Positions 1 to 5,794 of a DNA stretch of 6,822 nt are shown in pieces. The position numbers were made by a program, and so were the translations under genes. Position 1 is the stretch's first letter. The number at the start of each line of letters is the position of its first letter. Origin of the DNA: Bacillota bacterium (GTDB lineage Bacteria; Bacillota; Dethiobacteria; DTU022); the NCBI GenBank assembly GCA_012510625.1, contig JAAZHP010000045.1, positions 1-6,822 of the forward strand, in the 5' to 3' direction. The notes beneath the pieces were generated by a model, which saw only the letters and a program-made list of their open reading frames with translations, was not told the origin of the DNA and ran no database searches.

Positions 1-45
1 CGCTTGCGCCTGAACAACAAAACGTACCTGGCAGTTGAGAAGTGA
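1..45 (+). other. Possible 3' end of a convergent gene from the left
   Basis: Two plus-strand frames are open from the edge: frame 1 ends at TGA 43-45 (RLRLNNKTYLAVEK) and frame 3 ends at TGA 36-38. Either could be the last residues of a gene lying outside the window, but 14 or fewer residues cannot identify it. If real, its stop would fall in the degenerate heptad array, mirroring the activator gene on the other side. Confidence 0.2.
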
Positions 46-61
46 GAGGTTAGATGTGAAA
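34..61 (+). repeat. Degenerate heptad array
   Basis: Units GTTGAGA, AGTGAGA, GGTTAGA, TGTGAAA keep the 7-bp period and the G/T and A positions of the two better arrays but are more diverged. It lies in the same orientation as the array at 131-158. Confidence 0.55.
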
Positions 62-99
62 TAAAATGGCGCAGGCATAATCTATGTATTCACCTGTAG

Positions 100-121
100 G
101 GGCGGGCTTCCATGCCCGCCC
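100..121. repeat. GC-rich hairpin, REP-like or plus-strand terminator
   Basis: GGGCGGGC (100-107) and GCCCGCCC (114-121) are perfectly complementary with a 6-nt loop TTCCAT. On the plus strand it is followed by TTTATTT, so it could end transcription coming from the left. The motif around it (TGTAGGGGCGGG, then CATGCCCGCCC) looks like a dispersed intergenic repeat type, which I recall from other genomes but could not verify. Confidence 0.55.
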
Positions 122-130
122 TTTATTTGA

Positions 131-158
131 GGTCAGAGGTTGGAGGTCAGAAGTCAGA
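131..158 (+). repeat. Tandem heptad array (four RGTYRGA units), left end of inverted pair
   Basis: Four contiguous 7-bp units: GGTCAGA, GGTTGGA, GGTCAGA, AGTCAGA. The same unit type appears in opposite orientation at 406-433 and again at 34-61. The 7-bp period is not a multiple of three and no coding frame explains it. Confidence 0.8.
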
Positions 159-325
159 AATTTATCTACATGGACTTGCAGCCGGCTGTCCCCAAAAAGC
201 AAGACCTTTTTGTCTGTCAGCAGCCTGGTTTGGAGATCCTTCGCTTCGCCCAGGATTACATACTTGTATGGGTAAGTTCATCCAGCGGGGTGTGTCACCT
301 ACCGATGACCTGCCGCTATTCAATC
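159..325. other. Non-coding stretch between the repeats, with small hairpins
   Basis: No credible gene. It holds a hairpin CAAAAAG (193-199) / CTTTTTG (206-212) nested in a GGCTG (184-188) / CAGCC (221-225) pair, and ATCCT (236-240) / AGGAT (252-256) closing over TTCGCTTCGCC. The latter resembles a CCTTCGCTTCGC-type intergenic repeat. No sigma-54 (-24/-12) promoter was recognised here on either strand. Open frames crossing it on the plus strand run through repeats into the antisense of the activator and are not supported as genes. Confidence 0.5.
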
Positions 326-400
326 AAAGTGGGTCAAACAGGTACGTCCCCAGCGTCCCAGATAAAAAGTGGGACAAAAAGGTACGTCCCTGGTGTCCCA
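326..400. repeat. Two REP-like 35-bp direct copies, 40 bp apart
   Basis: Copies at 326-360 and 366-400 agree at 30 of 35 positions and share an exact GGTACGTCCC core (341-350 and 381-390). Each starts AAAGTGGG and ends GTCCCA, so each is an imperfect palindrome; the second is nearly perfect. GGGAC at 371-375 can alternatively pair with GTCCC at 386-390 within the loop. Pairs of short palindromes like this resemble REP/REPIN elements mobilised by TnpA-REP (Y1) transposases. No such transposase is in the window. Confidence 0.7.
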
Positions 401-406
401 CTTTTT
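364..406 (-). terminator. Perfect hairpin with T-run behind the last gene, possible bidirectional terminator
   Basis: Arms AAAAAGTGGGACA (364-376) and TGTCCCACTTTTT (394-406) are perfectly complementary over 13 bp with a 17-nt loop. Read on the minus strand, the stem is followed through its own T-run, as in an intrinsic terminator, about 30 bp past the activator's stop. Because it is symmetric it could act in both directions. It is also the second REP-like repeat copy, so the terminator role may be secondary. Confidence 0.6.
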
Positions 407-433
407 CTGACATCCGACTTCTGACCTCTGACT
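406..433 (-). repeat. Tandem heptad array (four RGTYRGA-like units), right end of inverted pair
   Basis: Read on the minus strand the units are AGTCAGA, GGTCAGA, AGTCGGA, TGTCAGA. The array starts one base after the TAG stop (437-435) of the sigma-54 activator and touches the 13-bp-arm hairpin at 406. A 13-nt run, GAGGTCAGAAGTC, is identical to the left array. Confidence 0.8.
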
Positions 434-434
434 T

Positions 435-2561
435 CTATTTCAGGCCGTGCCGGTTTAGTTTCTCGTAGAACCAGGAGCGGCTCATGCGAAGCAGGCTGGC
501 GGCCCTGCTTTTGTTGCCGCCGGCTATCTGCAGCGCCCGGAGGATCGTTTCCCGCTCCAGTGCCTCCTGCTGCGAGCGGTAATCCTTCAAGGAAAGCCCC
601 GGCATGGCTGAATCTTCTTCATCCCTTGATTTGCCCGCCATCTCATAGCCCCTTCTCTGCTTCAGGTGAGGCGGCAGATCCTCAGCCTCGATAACCCTGC
701 CGCCTGTAAAATTCATCGCCCGCTCCACGGCGTTTTCCAGCTCTCGCACATTCCCGGGCCAGGAGTAAGCCTGCAAAATATTTAGCGCCTCTTCCGAGAT
801 TTCCTCTACTTCCAGCCCGAAAACGGCATTATATTTTCTTAAAAAAGCATGGACCAGGGGTAAAATATCTTCGGGGCGCTTCCGCAAAGGCGGCACCGGC
901 AGAGAGATCACGTTCAACCTGAAGTAGAGATCCTTGCGGAAGCCGCCTTCCAAGACCTTCTGCTCCAGGTCCTGGTTGGTCGCCGCGATAACCCGCACGT
1001 CCACGCGCCTGGTTTCGGTGCCGCCAATCCGCTCGAAGCTGCGATCCTGAAGGAAACGCAGCAGCTTTGCCTGCAAAGCAAGGGGCAGGTCTCCAATCTC
1101 GTCAAGAAAGAGAGTGCCTCCGTCAGCCAGCTCGATCCGTCCGGGCTTGCCCGACCTCTGCGCTCCCGTAAAGGCGCCGGGAGCATAGCCGAAGAGCTCC
1201 GACTCCAGGAGGTTCTCCGGGATGGCGGCGCAGTTGATCTTCACAAAGGGCTGATCGCGGCGCGGCCCGTCGTAATGGATGGACTGGGCAAAAAGTTCCT
1301 TTCCGACCCCGCTTTCCCCGTATATCAGGACCGTGGAAAGGCTCTGGGCCGCCAGGCGAGCCTCTCTCTTGAGCCGCTCCATGACCGGGTTAAGGGTAAT
1401 GATATCATCAAAACAGTAAGGTTTTTCCCGCTGGCGCTCCTTTTTCAGCTCCGCCTGGAAATGGGCCAGGCGGTGGTCCATCGCCTCCAGCCTGCGGGCC
1501 AGCTCCCGCAGCTCATCGACGCGGCGAAAGCTTATTTTCCCCACTGCACCGATGACCTGCCCATCGCGAACGATGGGCAGGCGGGAAACGACGTAAGGTT
1601 TCCCCTCGATGAACTGAATATCATTCAATTCCGGAATACCCGTTTTGACAATTACACGGAGCCTGCTGTTCTCGAGGATTTCATCCACCGGGCGGTAGAG
1701 GACATCTTTCTGCTCCAGGCGCACAAAGTCAAGAAACGAGCGGTTGGTAAGGATCACCTCCCCCCGCTCATCGATTACCACGATGGCGTCGTAACCGATA
1801 TCGAGGACGGTCTGCAGGGTCCGGTTGAGACTTTTCACGCTGCCGAGCTCTTCGGCAACCTGCTCGAGCTCGGTGACATCCTGGAAGATGGCAATGCCGC
1901 CGGTGACCCGGCCGCTGTCGAGAAGCGGGGTTTTGTTGACCACCGTGATGGCCCCTCTGTAAGAATATTTTACGCCAATTTCAACAGTTCCCTCTTTCAG
2001 CAGGGAATCCATATTCAGTCCCGGCAAGAGATCGTCCAGGTGGCGGCCGGCGGCGGCCTCCCCGTCCAGCCCAAAAAGCTGTGCAGCGGCGCGGTTGATG
2101 AGGTTGATGCGGCCGGATTGATCTACAGAGATCAGGCCATTATGCATCGCCTGGTACATTGCCCTGAGGCGGGCATTGAGCCTGCGCTCCTCTTTAAAGA
2201 GGGAGGTGATTAACTCCACCTTGGTGAAAAGCCCGGCTACGGAACCGTCCTTTTCCACGACCACGCCTGTTCCCACGGGCATGCGGTGCACGGCATCGAT
2301 CACTTCGCTGTATGTCAGGTCTACCGGGATCTTGACCACATTTCGGTTGTAAAACCTGTAGACGGGCTCGCCAAGGTCGCTCGTTTTCAGGAGGGCGTCG
2401 TAAAGGTTGGTCTTGGTAAAAATGCCGGCCAGGCTTCCATCTTCCTTTAATACCGGCAGGGCATCGCGCCGGCTGCTGCGCAGCAGCCGGATCGCTTGTT
2501 TCAAAGTATCGCCGGGCTGCAGGGTGGCAAAATCCCGGGTCATCATATCGGCAAGGCGCAT
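435..2561 (-). CDS. Sigma-54-dependent transcriptional activator with CBS pair and two PAS sensor domains
   Basis: This 708-residue protein is an enhancer-binding activator of sigma-54 RNA polymerase. Domains in order: two CBS repeats (about 5-58 and 69-121; these pairs often bind adenosine nucleotides), PAS 1 (about 130-232, ending in the typical FQDVTELE), PAS 2 (about 247-347), a charged coiled-coil linker (about 347-380), the AAA+ domain (about 383-620) and a Fis-type helix-turn-helix (about 665-706, GNKSRAASLLRMSRSWFYEKL). The AAA+ domain is complete: Walker A GESGVGKE at 415-422, GAFTGA at 462-467 (sigma-54 contact loop), Walker B GGTLFLDEIG at 481-490, arginine fingers in FRKDLYFRLNV at 541-551 and WPGNVREL at 601-608. 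There is no receiver domain, so it probably senses a ligand or redox state directly. ATG 2561 follows the recN stop without a gap; the purine run GGGGGGAAAG at the end of recN is the likely ribosome binding site. The targets cannot be told from the window; by analogy with BkdR-like regulators, amino-acid or fatty-acid metabolism is possible. The TAG stop lies next to an intergenic repeat array. Confidence 0.93.
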   Translation of the reverse strand: MRLADMMTRDFATLQPGDTLKQAIRLLRSSRRDALPVLKEDGSLAGIFTKTNLYDALLKTSDLGEPVYRFYNRNVVKIPVDLTYSEVIDAVHRMPVGTGVVVEKDGSVAGLFTKVELITSLFKEERRLNARLRAMYQAMHNGLISVDQSGRINLINRAAAQLFGLDGEAAAGRHLDDLLPGLNMDSLLKEGTVEIGVKYSYRGAITVVNKTPLLDSGRVTGGIAIFQDVTELEQVAEELGSVKSLNRTLQTVLDIGYDAIVVIDERGEVILTNRSFLDFVRLEQKDVLYRPVDEILENSRLRVIVKTGIPELNDIQFIEGKPYVVSRLPIVRDGQVIGAVGKISFRRVDELRELARRLEAMDHRLAHFQAELKKERQREKPYCFDDIITLNPVMERLKREARLAAQSLSTVLIYGESGVGKELFAQSIHYDGPRRDQPFVKINCAAIPENLLESELFGYAPGAFTGAQRSGKPGRIELADGGTLFLDEIGDLPLALQAKLLRFLQDRSFERIGGTETRRVDVRVIAATNQDLEQKVLEGGFRKDLYFRLNVISLPVPPLRKRPEDILPLVHAFLRKYNAVFGLEVEEISEEALNILQAYSWPGNVRELENAVERAMNFTGGRVIEAEDLPPHLKQRRGYEMAGKSRDEEDSAMPGLSLKDYRSQQEALERETILRALQIAGGNKSRAASLLRMSRSWFYEKLNRHGLK
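2469..2490. repeat. Perfect 22-bp palindrome inside the activator gene
   Basis: The 22 bases from 2469 to 2490 (centre GCTGCGCAGC) equal their own reverse complement. They encode residues 25-31 region (RLLRSSR) of the first CBS repeat, about 70 nt from the start codon, and could form an mRNA stem. A run of Leu/Arg/Ser codons of GC-rich type easily makes such symmetry, so a role is doubtful. Confidence 0.4.
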
Positions 2562-4289
2562 TTACTTTCCCCCCGGGAAAAGGCCGCGCTTCTTTTTTAA
2601 ACGCTCCGCCCGCTCGAGCAGGCTGTCAACATGCTCCAGGCCGGCCCGGTCGATTTCCGCTCCATCGAGCATGCGGGCAATCTCGGCCCGCCTCTTTTCC
2701 GGATTCAACTGCTCCGCCCTGGTCAAGGTGCGATCCCCGTCAATTTCCTTGTAGAGCCGCAGGTGATTGTCGGCCATAACCGCTATCTGGGGACTGTGCG
2801 TGACACAGATAACCTGATGATAGGCCGCCAGCGCAGCCAGCTTCTCGGCCACGGACTGGACTGCAGCGCCGCCAATTCCGGCGTCGACTTCGTCAAAAAT
2901 GAGCACAGGGATGCGATCTTGCCCGGCAAAGATGGCCTTGAGAGCGAGCATCACCCGCGACATCTCGCCTCCCGAAATAATCTTCGCCAGTGGTTTCACC
3001 TCTTCGCCGGGATTTGCCGAAAAAAGAAATTCCACCCGGTCCTTCCCCATGAGCGTAAAGTGTTCCAGCGGGGAAATGACAACGGAAAAGCGCGCGTTGG
3101 GCATGGCCAGCTCCCGGAGAGCGCTGCCCAGGAGAGGCTCCAGGCGCTCCGCCGCTTCGCGGCGCAGCGCGCTAAGCTGCCGGGAAGCCTCTTCAAGCTG
3201 CTCTCCGGCGGCAGCAATTTCCTCTTCCAGCTCACGGGCCAGTGTCTCACTGTTCTGCAGCCGGGCCAGCTCTTCCGCCGCCCTCCGCCCGAAGTCAATT
3301 ACCTCCGCTATCGTTTGACCGTACTTTCTTTTCAAAGCCTGCAGCTGCTCCAGGCGGCTCTGCACGGCGGCCAGCTCGGCGGGGTTGTATTCAAAAGCGG
3401 CCCGGTAATCGCGCAGCTCGAATGAGACCTCTTCGACCTGCGTTGCCGCGCTCTCAAGCATCTCCACCAGGGGAGCCAGCTTTTCATCAATCTGCGCCGC
3501 TTCCTGCAACTCTCCCCGGGCAGCAGCCAGGAGATCAATTACTGCCGGAACGCCGCCGCGCTCGTCGCCCCCGAAAATCCCGTTATAGGCGCTCGCAAGC
3601 AGCTGGCCCAACTTCTCTGCGTGCGCCAGGATCCTCTCTTCTTTCAGCAGCCTCTCTTCCTCATCGGGCTCGAGCTTTGCCGCTTCAATCTCTTTGATCT
3701 GAAAAGAGAGTATATCCATGCGCCGCTCCCGCTCGGCGCTGTCATGTCCCAGGGCGGAGAGCTGAGCCATCAACTCCTGCCGCCGCCGGTAAAGGCTCTC
3801 TACCCGGTGGCGGGAGGCGGCACACTTTTCGCCGCCGAAGGAATCAAGCAGCTCCCGGTGGTAATCAGGCCGCAGCAGCGACTGGTGCTGGTGCTGTCCG
3901 TGCAGATCGACAAGCAGCTGCCCTATCTCTTTGAGAAAAGATATGGGCACCGCCCTCCCGTTCACTCTTCCCACGCTGCGGCCGCTGCGCGACATTTCCC
4001 GGGCCACGATGAGCTCTTCGCCTGCAGCTATACCGGCCTCTTCAAGAAGAGCGCTGATTTCCGCCGCACAGGAATCAGGGCAGGCAAAAATTCCCTCCAC
4101 AAAGGCGCTATCTTCGCCCTGGCGGATCTGCTCCGTAACCGCGCGCTCACCCAACAGCAGGTTGATGGCTCCGATGACAATTGATTTTCCCGCGCCGGTT
4201 TCCCCGCTGAGAACATTCAGTCCCGGGCCAAACTTCAGGGTCAGGTCTTCGATAAGGGCGAATTGCGAGACCCGCATCTCCACAAGCAC
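2562..4289 (-). CDS. recN: DNA repair protein RecN (SMC-like ATPase)
   Basis: The protein has 575 residues, the usual RecN size. The N-terminal half of the ATPase head has MRVSQFALIEDL at 5-16, Walker A GETGAGKS at 29-36 and the RecN-typical VDLHGQHQHQSLL at 127-139. Residues about 155-390 are a long Glu/Ala/Leu/Arg-rich coiled-coil region with a short interruption near 236-250 (GIFGGDERGG), probably the hairpin tip. The C-terminal head has the ABC signature SGGEMSR at 439-445, Walker B VLIFDEVDAG at 462-471 (catalytic E467) and the switch histidine in CVTHSPQIA (H498). RecN is recruited early to DNA double-strand breaks and helps hold and present ends for RecA-dependent recombination. Start GTG 4289 matches the common MLLEL-type N terminus. 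I saw no clear SOS box in the short upstream gap. Stop TAA directly abuts the ATG of the activator gene. Confidence 0.97.
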   Translation of the reverse strand: MLVEMRVSQFALIEDLTLKFGPGLNVLSGETGAGKSIVIGAINLLLGERAVTEQIRQGEDSAFVEGIFACPDSCAAEISALLEEAGIAAGEELIVAREMSRSGRSVGRVNGRAVPISFLKEIGQLLVDLHGQHQHQSLLRPDYHRELLDSFGGEKCAASRHRVESLYRRRQELMAQLSALGHDSAERERRMDILSFQIKEIEAAKLEPDEEERLLKEERILAHAEKLGQLLASAYNGIFGGDERGGVPAVIDLLAAARGELQEAAQIDEKLAPLVEMLESAATQVEEVSFELRDYRAAFEYNPAELAAVQSRLEQLQALKRKYGQTIAEVIDFGRRAAEELARLQNSETLARELEEEIAAAGEQLEEASRQLSALRREAAERLEPLLGSALRELAMPNARFSVVISPLEHFTLMGKDRVEFLFSANPGEEVKPLAKIISGGEMSRVMLALKAIFAGQDRIPVLIFDEVDAGIGGAAVQSVAEKLAALAAYHQVICVTHSPQIAVMADNHLRLYKEIDGDRTLTRAEQLNPEKRRAEIARMLDGAEIDRAGLEHVDSLLERAERLKKKRGLFPGGK

Positions 4290-4295
4290 CGCTGT

Positions 4296-4304
4296 CTCCT
4301 CCTT
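4296..4304 (-). promoter_or_regulatory. Ribosome binding site of recN
   Basis: TAAGGAGGA on the minus strand precedes the GTG at 4289 by a normal distance and supports GTG over the later ATG (4277), which would be too far away. The 33-bp nadK-recN gap shows no promoter and no terminator hairpin, so the two genes are presumably on one transcript. Confidence 0.75.
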
Positions 4305-4322
4305 ATGTCTCCCCCCTGCCGC

Positions 4323-5174
4323 TCAACCTTTTAACTTCTGGCGCAGCAGCCGATAAAAAGAGTTGTCTCCAAAGTGAACCAGCTTTACCTTCTGCTCCGA
4401 TTTCCTGACCACAACTTCATCACCGTCTTCCAGGGCGAAGCCGACCTGTCCGTCTGCAGTCATCACCACCTGGGCCTGGCGAGAATCGACTCGCATCAGG
4501 ATCTGCTCCTTTACGGTAACGATAACTGCGCGGTTATTAAGGCTGTGCGGGCAAATGGGGGTGATCACGATGAGCTCCAGGGAAGGGTTGACGATGGGAC
4601 CGCCGGCGGACAGGGAGTAGCCCGTTGAGCCGGTCGGCGTAGCCACGATGACCCCGTCGCCGGAATAGCTCTCCAGAAAATCCCCGTTGATGAAGGTGTT
4701 CAGCGTGAGAATCCTGGAAAAGGGACCCCGCGAAATGACAATATCGTTCAGGGCAATAAAACGCCCCAGCACCCGGTCCTCTCGCTGCACCGTAGCATCG
4801 AGCATCATCCGCTCGCGGAATTGATACTGCCCCGTGACTATATACTGCAGGTAGCGGTCCATCTGCTCAACTTCGATCTCGGCCAGAAAACCCTTGTGCC
4901 CCACATTTATCCCCAGTATGGGCACGTCCCAGTGCGCCAGGTCACGGGCCGCCCTGAGGATGGTCCCGTCGCCTCCAACGACGATCAATATCTCCACCCG
5001 GCCGCGCCAGCTCTCAAGGCGCTTTGCCAGGGAGCCCCCGGCCTGATAATCAGTCTGCCGCGAATCGGCCTTCAACACCAGGATATTGCGCTGTTTGAAA
5101 AATTCGCAGATTCGTTCAACCACCAGCGCTGAATTTTCTTTTTGCCAGTTTGGAATCAGTCCAATGCCGCGCAT
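4323..5174 (-). CDS. nadK: NAD kinase (ATP/polyphosphate-dependent)
   Basis: The 283-residue protein phosphorylates NAD+ at the 2'-hydroxyl of the adenosine ribose to make NADP+, in the cytosol. The family motifs are all visible: GGDGT at 67-71 (D69 is the expected general base), GINVGHKGFLAE at 88-99, the NE/D motif as N143-D144 within ALNDIVISRG, and the long conserved block DGVIVATPTGSTGYS at 173-187 followed by LSAGGPIV. The Asp version of the NE/D motif is a known variant. Start ATG 5174 is preceded by AAGGAGG with 5-nt spacing. Stop is TGA at 4325-4323. It lies between the small membrane protein and recN. In many Firmicutes an arginine repressor gene follows at this point; here recN begins after only 33 bp. 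Confidence 0.96.
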   Translation of the reverse strand: MRGIGLIPNWQKENSALVVERICEFFKQRNILVLKADSRQTDYQAGGSLAKRLESWRGRVEILIVVGGDGTILRAARDLAHWDVPILGINVGHKGFLAEIEVEQMDRYLQYIVTGQYQFRERMMLDATVQREDRVLGRFIALNDIVISRGPFSRILTLNTFINGDFLESYSGDGVIVATPTGSTGYSLSAGGPIVNPSLELIVITPICPHSLNNRAVIVTVKEQILMRVDSRQAQVVMTADGQVGFALEDGDEVVVRKSEQKVKLVHFGDNSFYRLLRQKLKG

Positions 5175-5185
5175 GGCGCCTCCTT

Positions 5186-5722
5186 TTAAAACAAACCATC
5201 TCTCAACAGATATCCCAAAAAGATAATTCCCATGATGATGAGCAGGAACAGCGCCGCTTTCAAAAGCAGCCGCTGTTTGCCTCCCTGCTCACTTCGATAA
5301 GCAAAACGCACCTCTTCCAGCTGCCCTCTCTCTTCATAATAGCAGAAGACCCCGTCTGTTTGAAAAAAAAGGCAGTCGAGAAGCAGCTCCCGTCTCAACA
5401 TTGTCCAGGTCAGCGGATTGTCTCCCTTGATCAGCTTGACCAAAAAACTTTCTCCGCCCTTGGAGACGACAAAATTACCTTCATAATTAAAGCTCTTTTT
5501 CTTCCCGTCCACGGTCATAGTCACCGGGATGGACGGATGGATCTCATCCAGCCGGTAGCCTGCGGCCTGCAGCTTATGCCAGATTTTCTGTTCCCGGCGG
5601 GTCAGCGGCCTGTCAGCCGGGCGAGAAGGTTTAGCGCGTTTCCTGCGTTTTCGGTTCAAGAGGAAAAACAGTAGATAAGACCCGGACAGAAGCAGCAGCC
5701 AGAGATAGTCCTGCGGGCGCAT
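5186..5722 (-). CDS. Small protein with two membrane segments flanking a soluble domain, function unknown
   Basis: I do not recognise a named family. The protein has 178 residues. Residues about 5-23 (DYLWLLLLSGSYLLFFLL) form a membrane segment followed by a strongly basic stretch (NRKRRKRAK), which suggests a cytoplasmic-facing soluble part. Residues about 34-144 form an alpha/beta domain beginning LTRREQKIWHKLQAAGY. Residues about 152-173 form a second membrane segment, followed by a short tail. Inside the soluble domain, the sequence FNYEGNFVVSKGGESFLVKL, then RRELLLDC and DGVFCYYEE, resembles in layout the core of PD-(D/E)xK nuclease-fold proteins, but the acidic residues expected there are replaced (N where D is usual, no E-x-K), so it would be inactive; this is a weak inference. 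I chose ATG 5722 over ATG 5740 because GGTGGTGATC lies directly upstream of it, whereas 5740 has no ribosome-binding sequence and sits at the predicted transcription start. It is followed after 11 bp by nadK. Confidence 0.8.
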   Translation of the reverse strand: MRPQDYLWLLLLSGSYLLFFLLNRKRRKRAKPSRPADRPLTRREQKIWHKLQAAGYRLDEIHPSIPVTMTVDGKKKSFNYEGNFVVSKGGESFLVKLIKGDNPLTWTMLRRELLLDCLFFQTDGVFCYYEERGQLEEVRFAYRSEQGGKQRLLLKAALFLLIIMGIIFLGYLLRDGLF

Positions 5723-5725
5723 GAG

Positions 5726-5734
5726 ATCACCACC
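5726..5734 (-). promoter_or_regulatory. Ribosome binding site deciding the start of the small membrane protein gene
   Basis: The minus strand reads GGTGGTGAT a few bases before the ATG at 5722. It matches most of the AGGAGGTGAT complement of the 16S rRNA 3' end. The upstream in-frame ATG at 5740 is preceded by AT-rich DNA without any purine-rich match, so the shorter protein is preferred. Confidence 0.65.
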
Positions 5735-5748
5735 AGGCATTCAACAAT

Positions 5749-5777
5749 ATTACACTATTCGCCGGGTTTATTTTCAA
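5749..5777 (-). promoter_or_regulatory. Candidate sigma-A promoter inside the operon, upstream of the small membrane protein gene
   Basis: In the 72-bp gap after tlyA the minus strand shows TTGAAA (5777-5772), exactly 17 bp, then TGTAAT (5754-5749). Each hexamer has one mismatch to TTGACA/TATAAT. The surrounding DNA is AT-rich, unlike the GC-rich genes. Transcription would begin near 5742, leaving a leader of about 20 nt before the ATG at 5722. It would drive the membrane protein, nadK, recN and the sigma-54 activator independently of dxs-tlyA. Prediction from sequence alone. Confidence 0.6.
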
Positions 5778-5794
5778 CTCCTTTAAGCTGCGGA

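Noticed and set aside
159..325. Riboswitch or structured RNA gene
   Set aside because: Only small independent hairpins are visible; I recognised no conserved core of a known riboswitch or a tRNA-like fold.
131..433. CRISPR array
   Set aside because: Repeats are 7 bp without spacers, or two 35-mers separated by only 5 bp; there are no regular spacers and no cas genes.
112..468. Plus-strand open frame of 118 codons in the left intergenic region
   Set aside because: It runs through heptad arrays, both REP-like copies and then the antisense end of the activator; no ribosome binding site and no protein-like composition.
914..1186. Second minus-strand frame inside the activator gene
   Set aside because: It overlaps the AAA+ core out of frame, with no start signal and no recognisable product.
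1275..2213. Long plus-strand open frame (312 codons) opposite the sigma-54 activator
   Set aside because: It is antisense to well-conserved PAS and AAA+ coding sequence, has no recognisable domain, and arises from GC-rich codon use of the real gene.
2631..3425. Plus-strand open frame of 264 codons opposite recN
   Set aside because: RecN is complete with all motifs on the minus strand; the antisense translation is of low complexity and has no family features.
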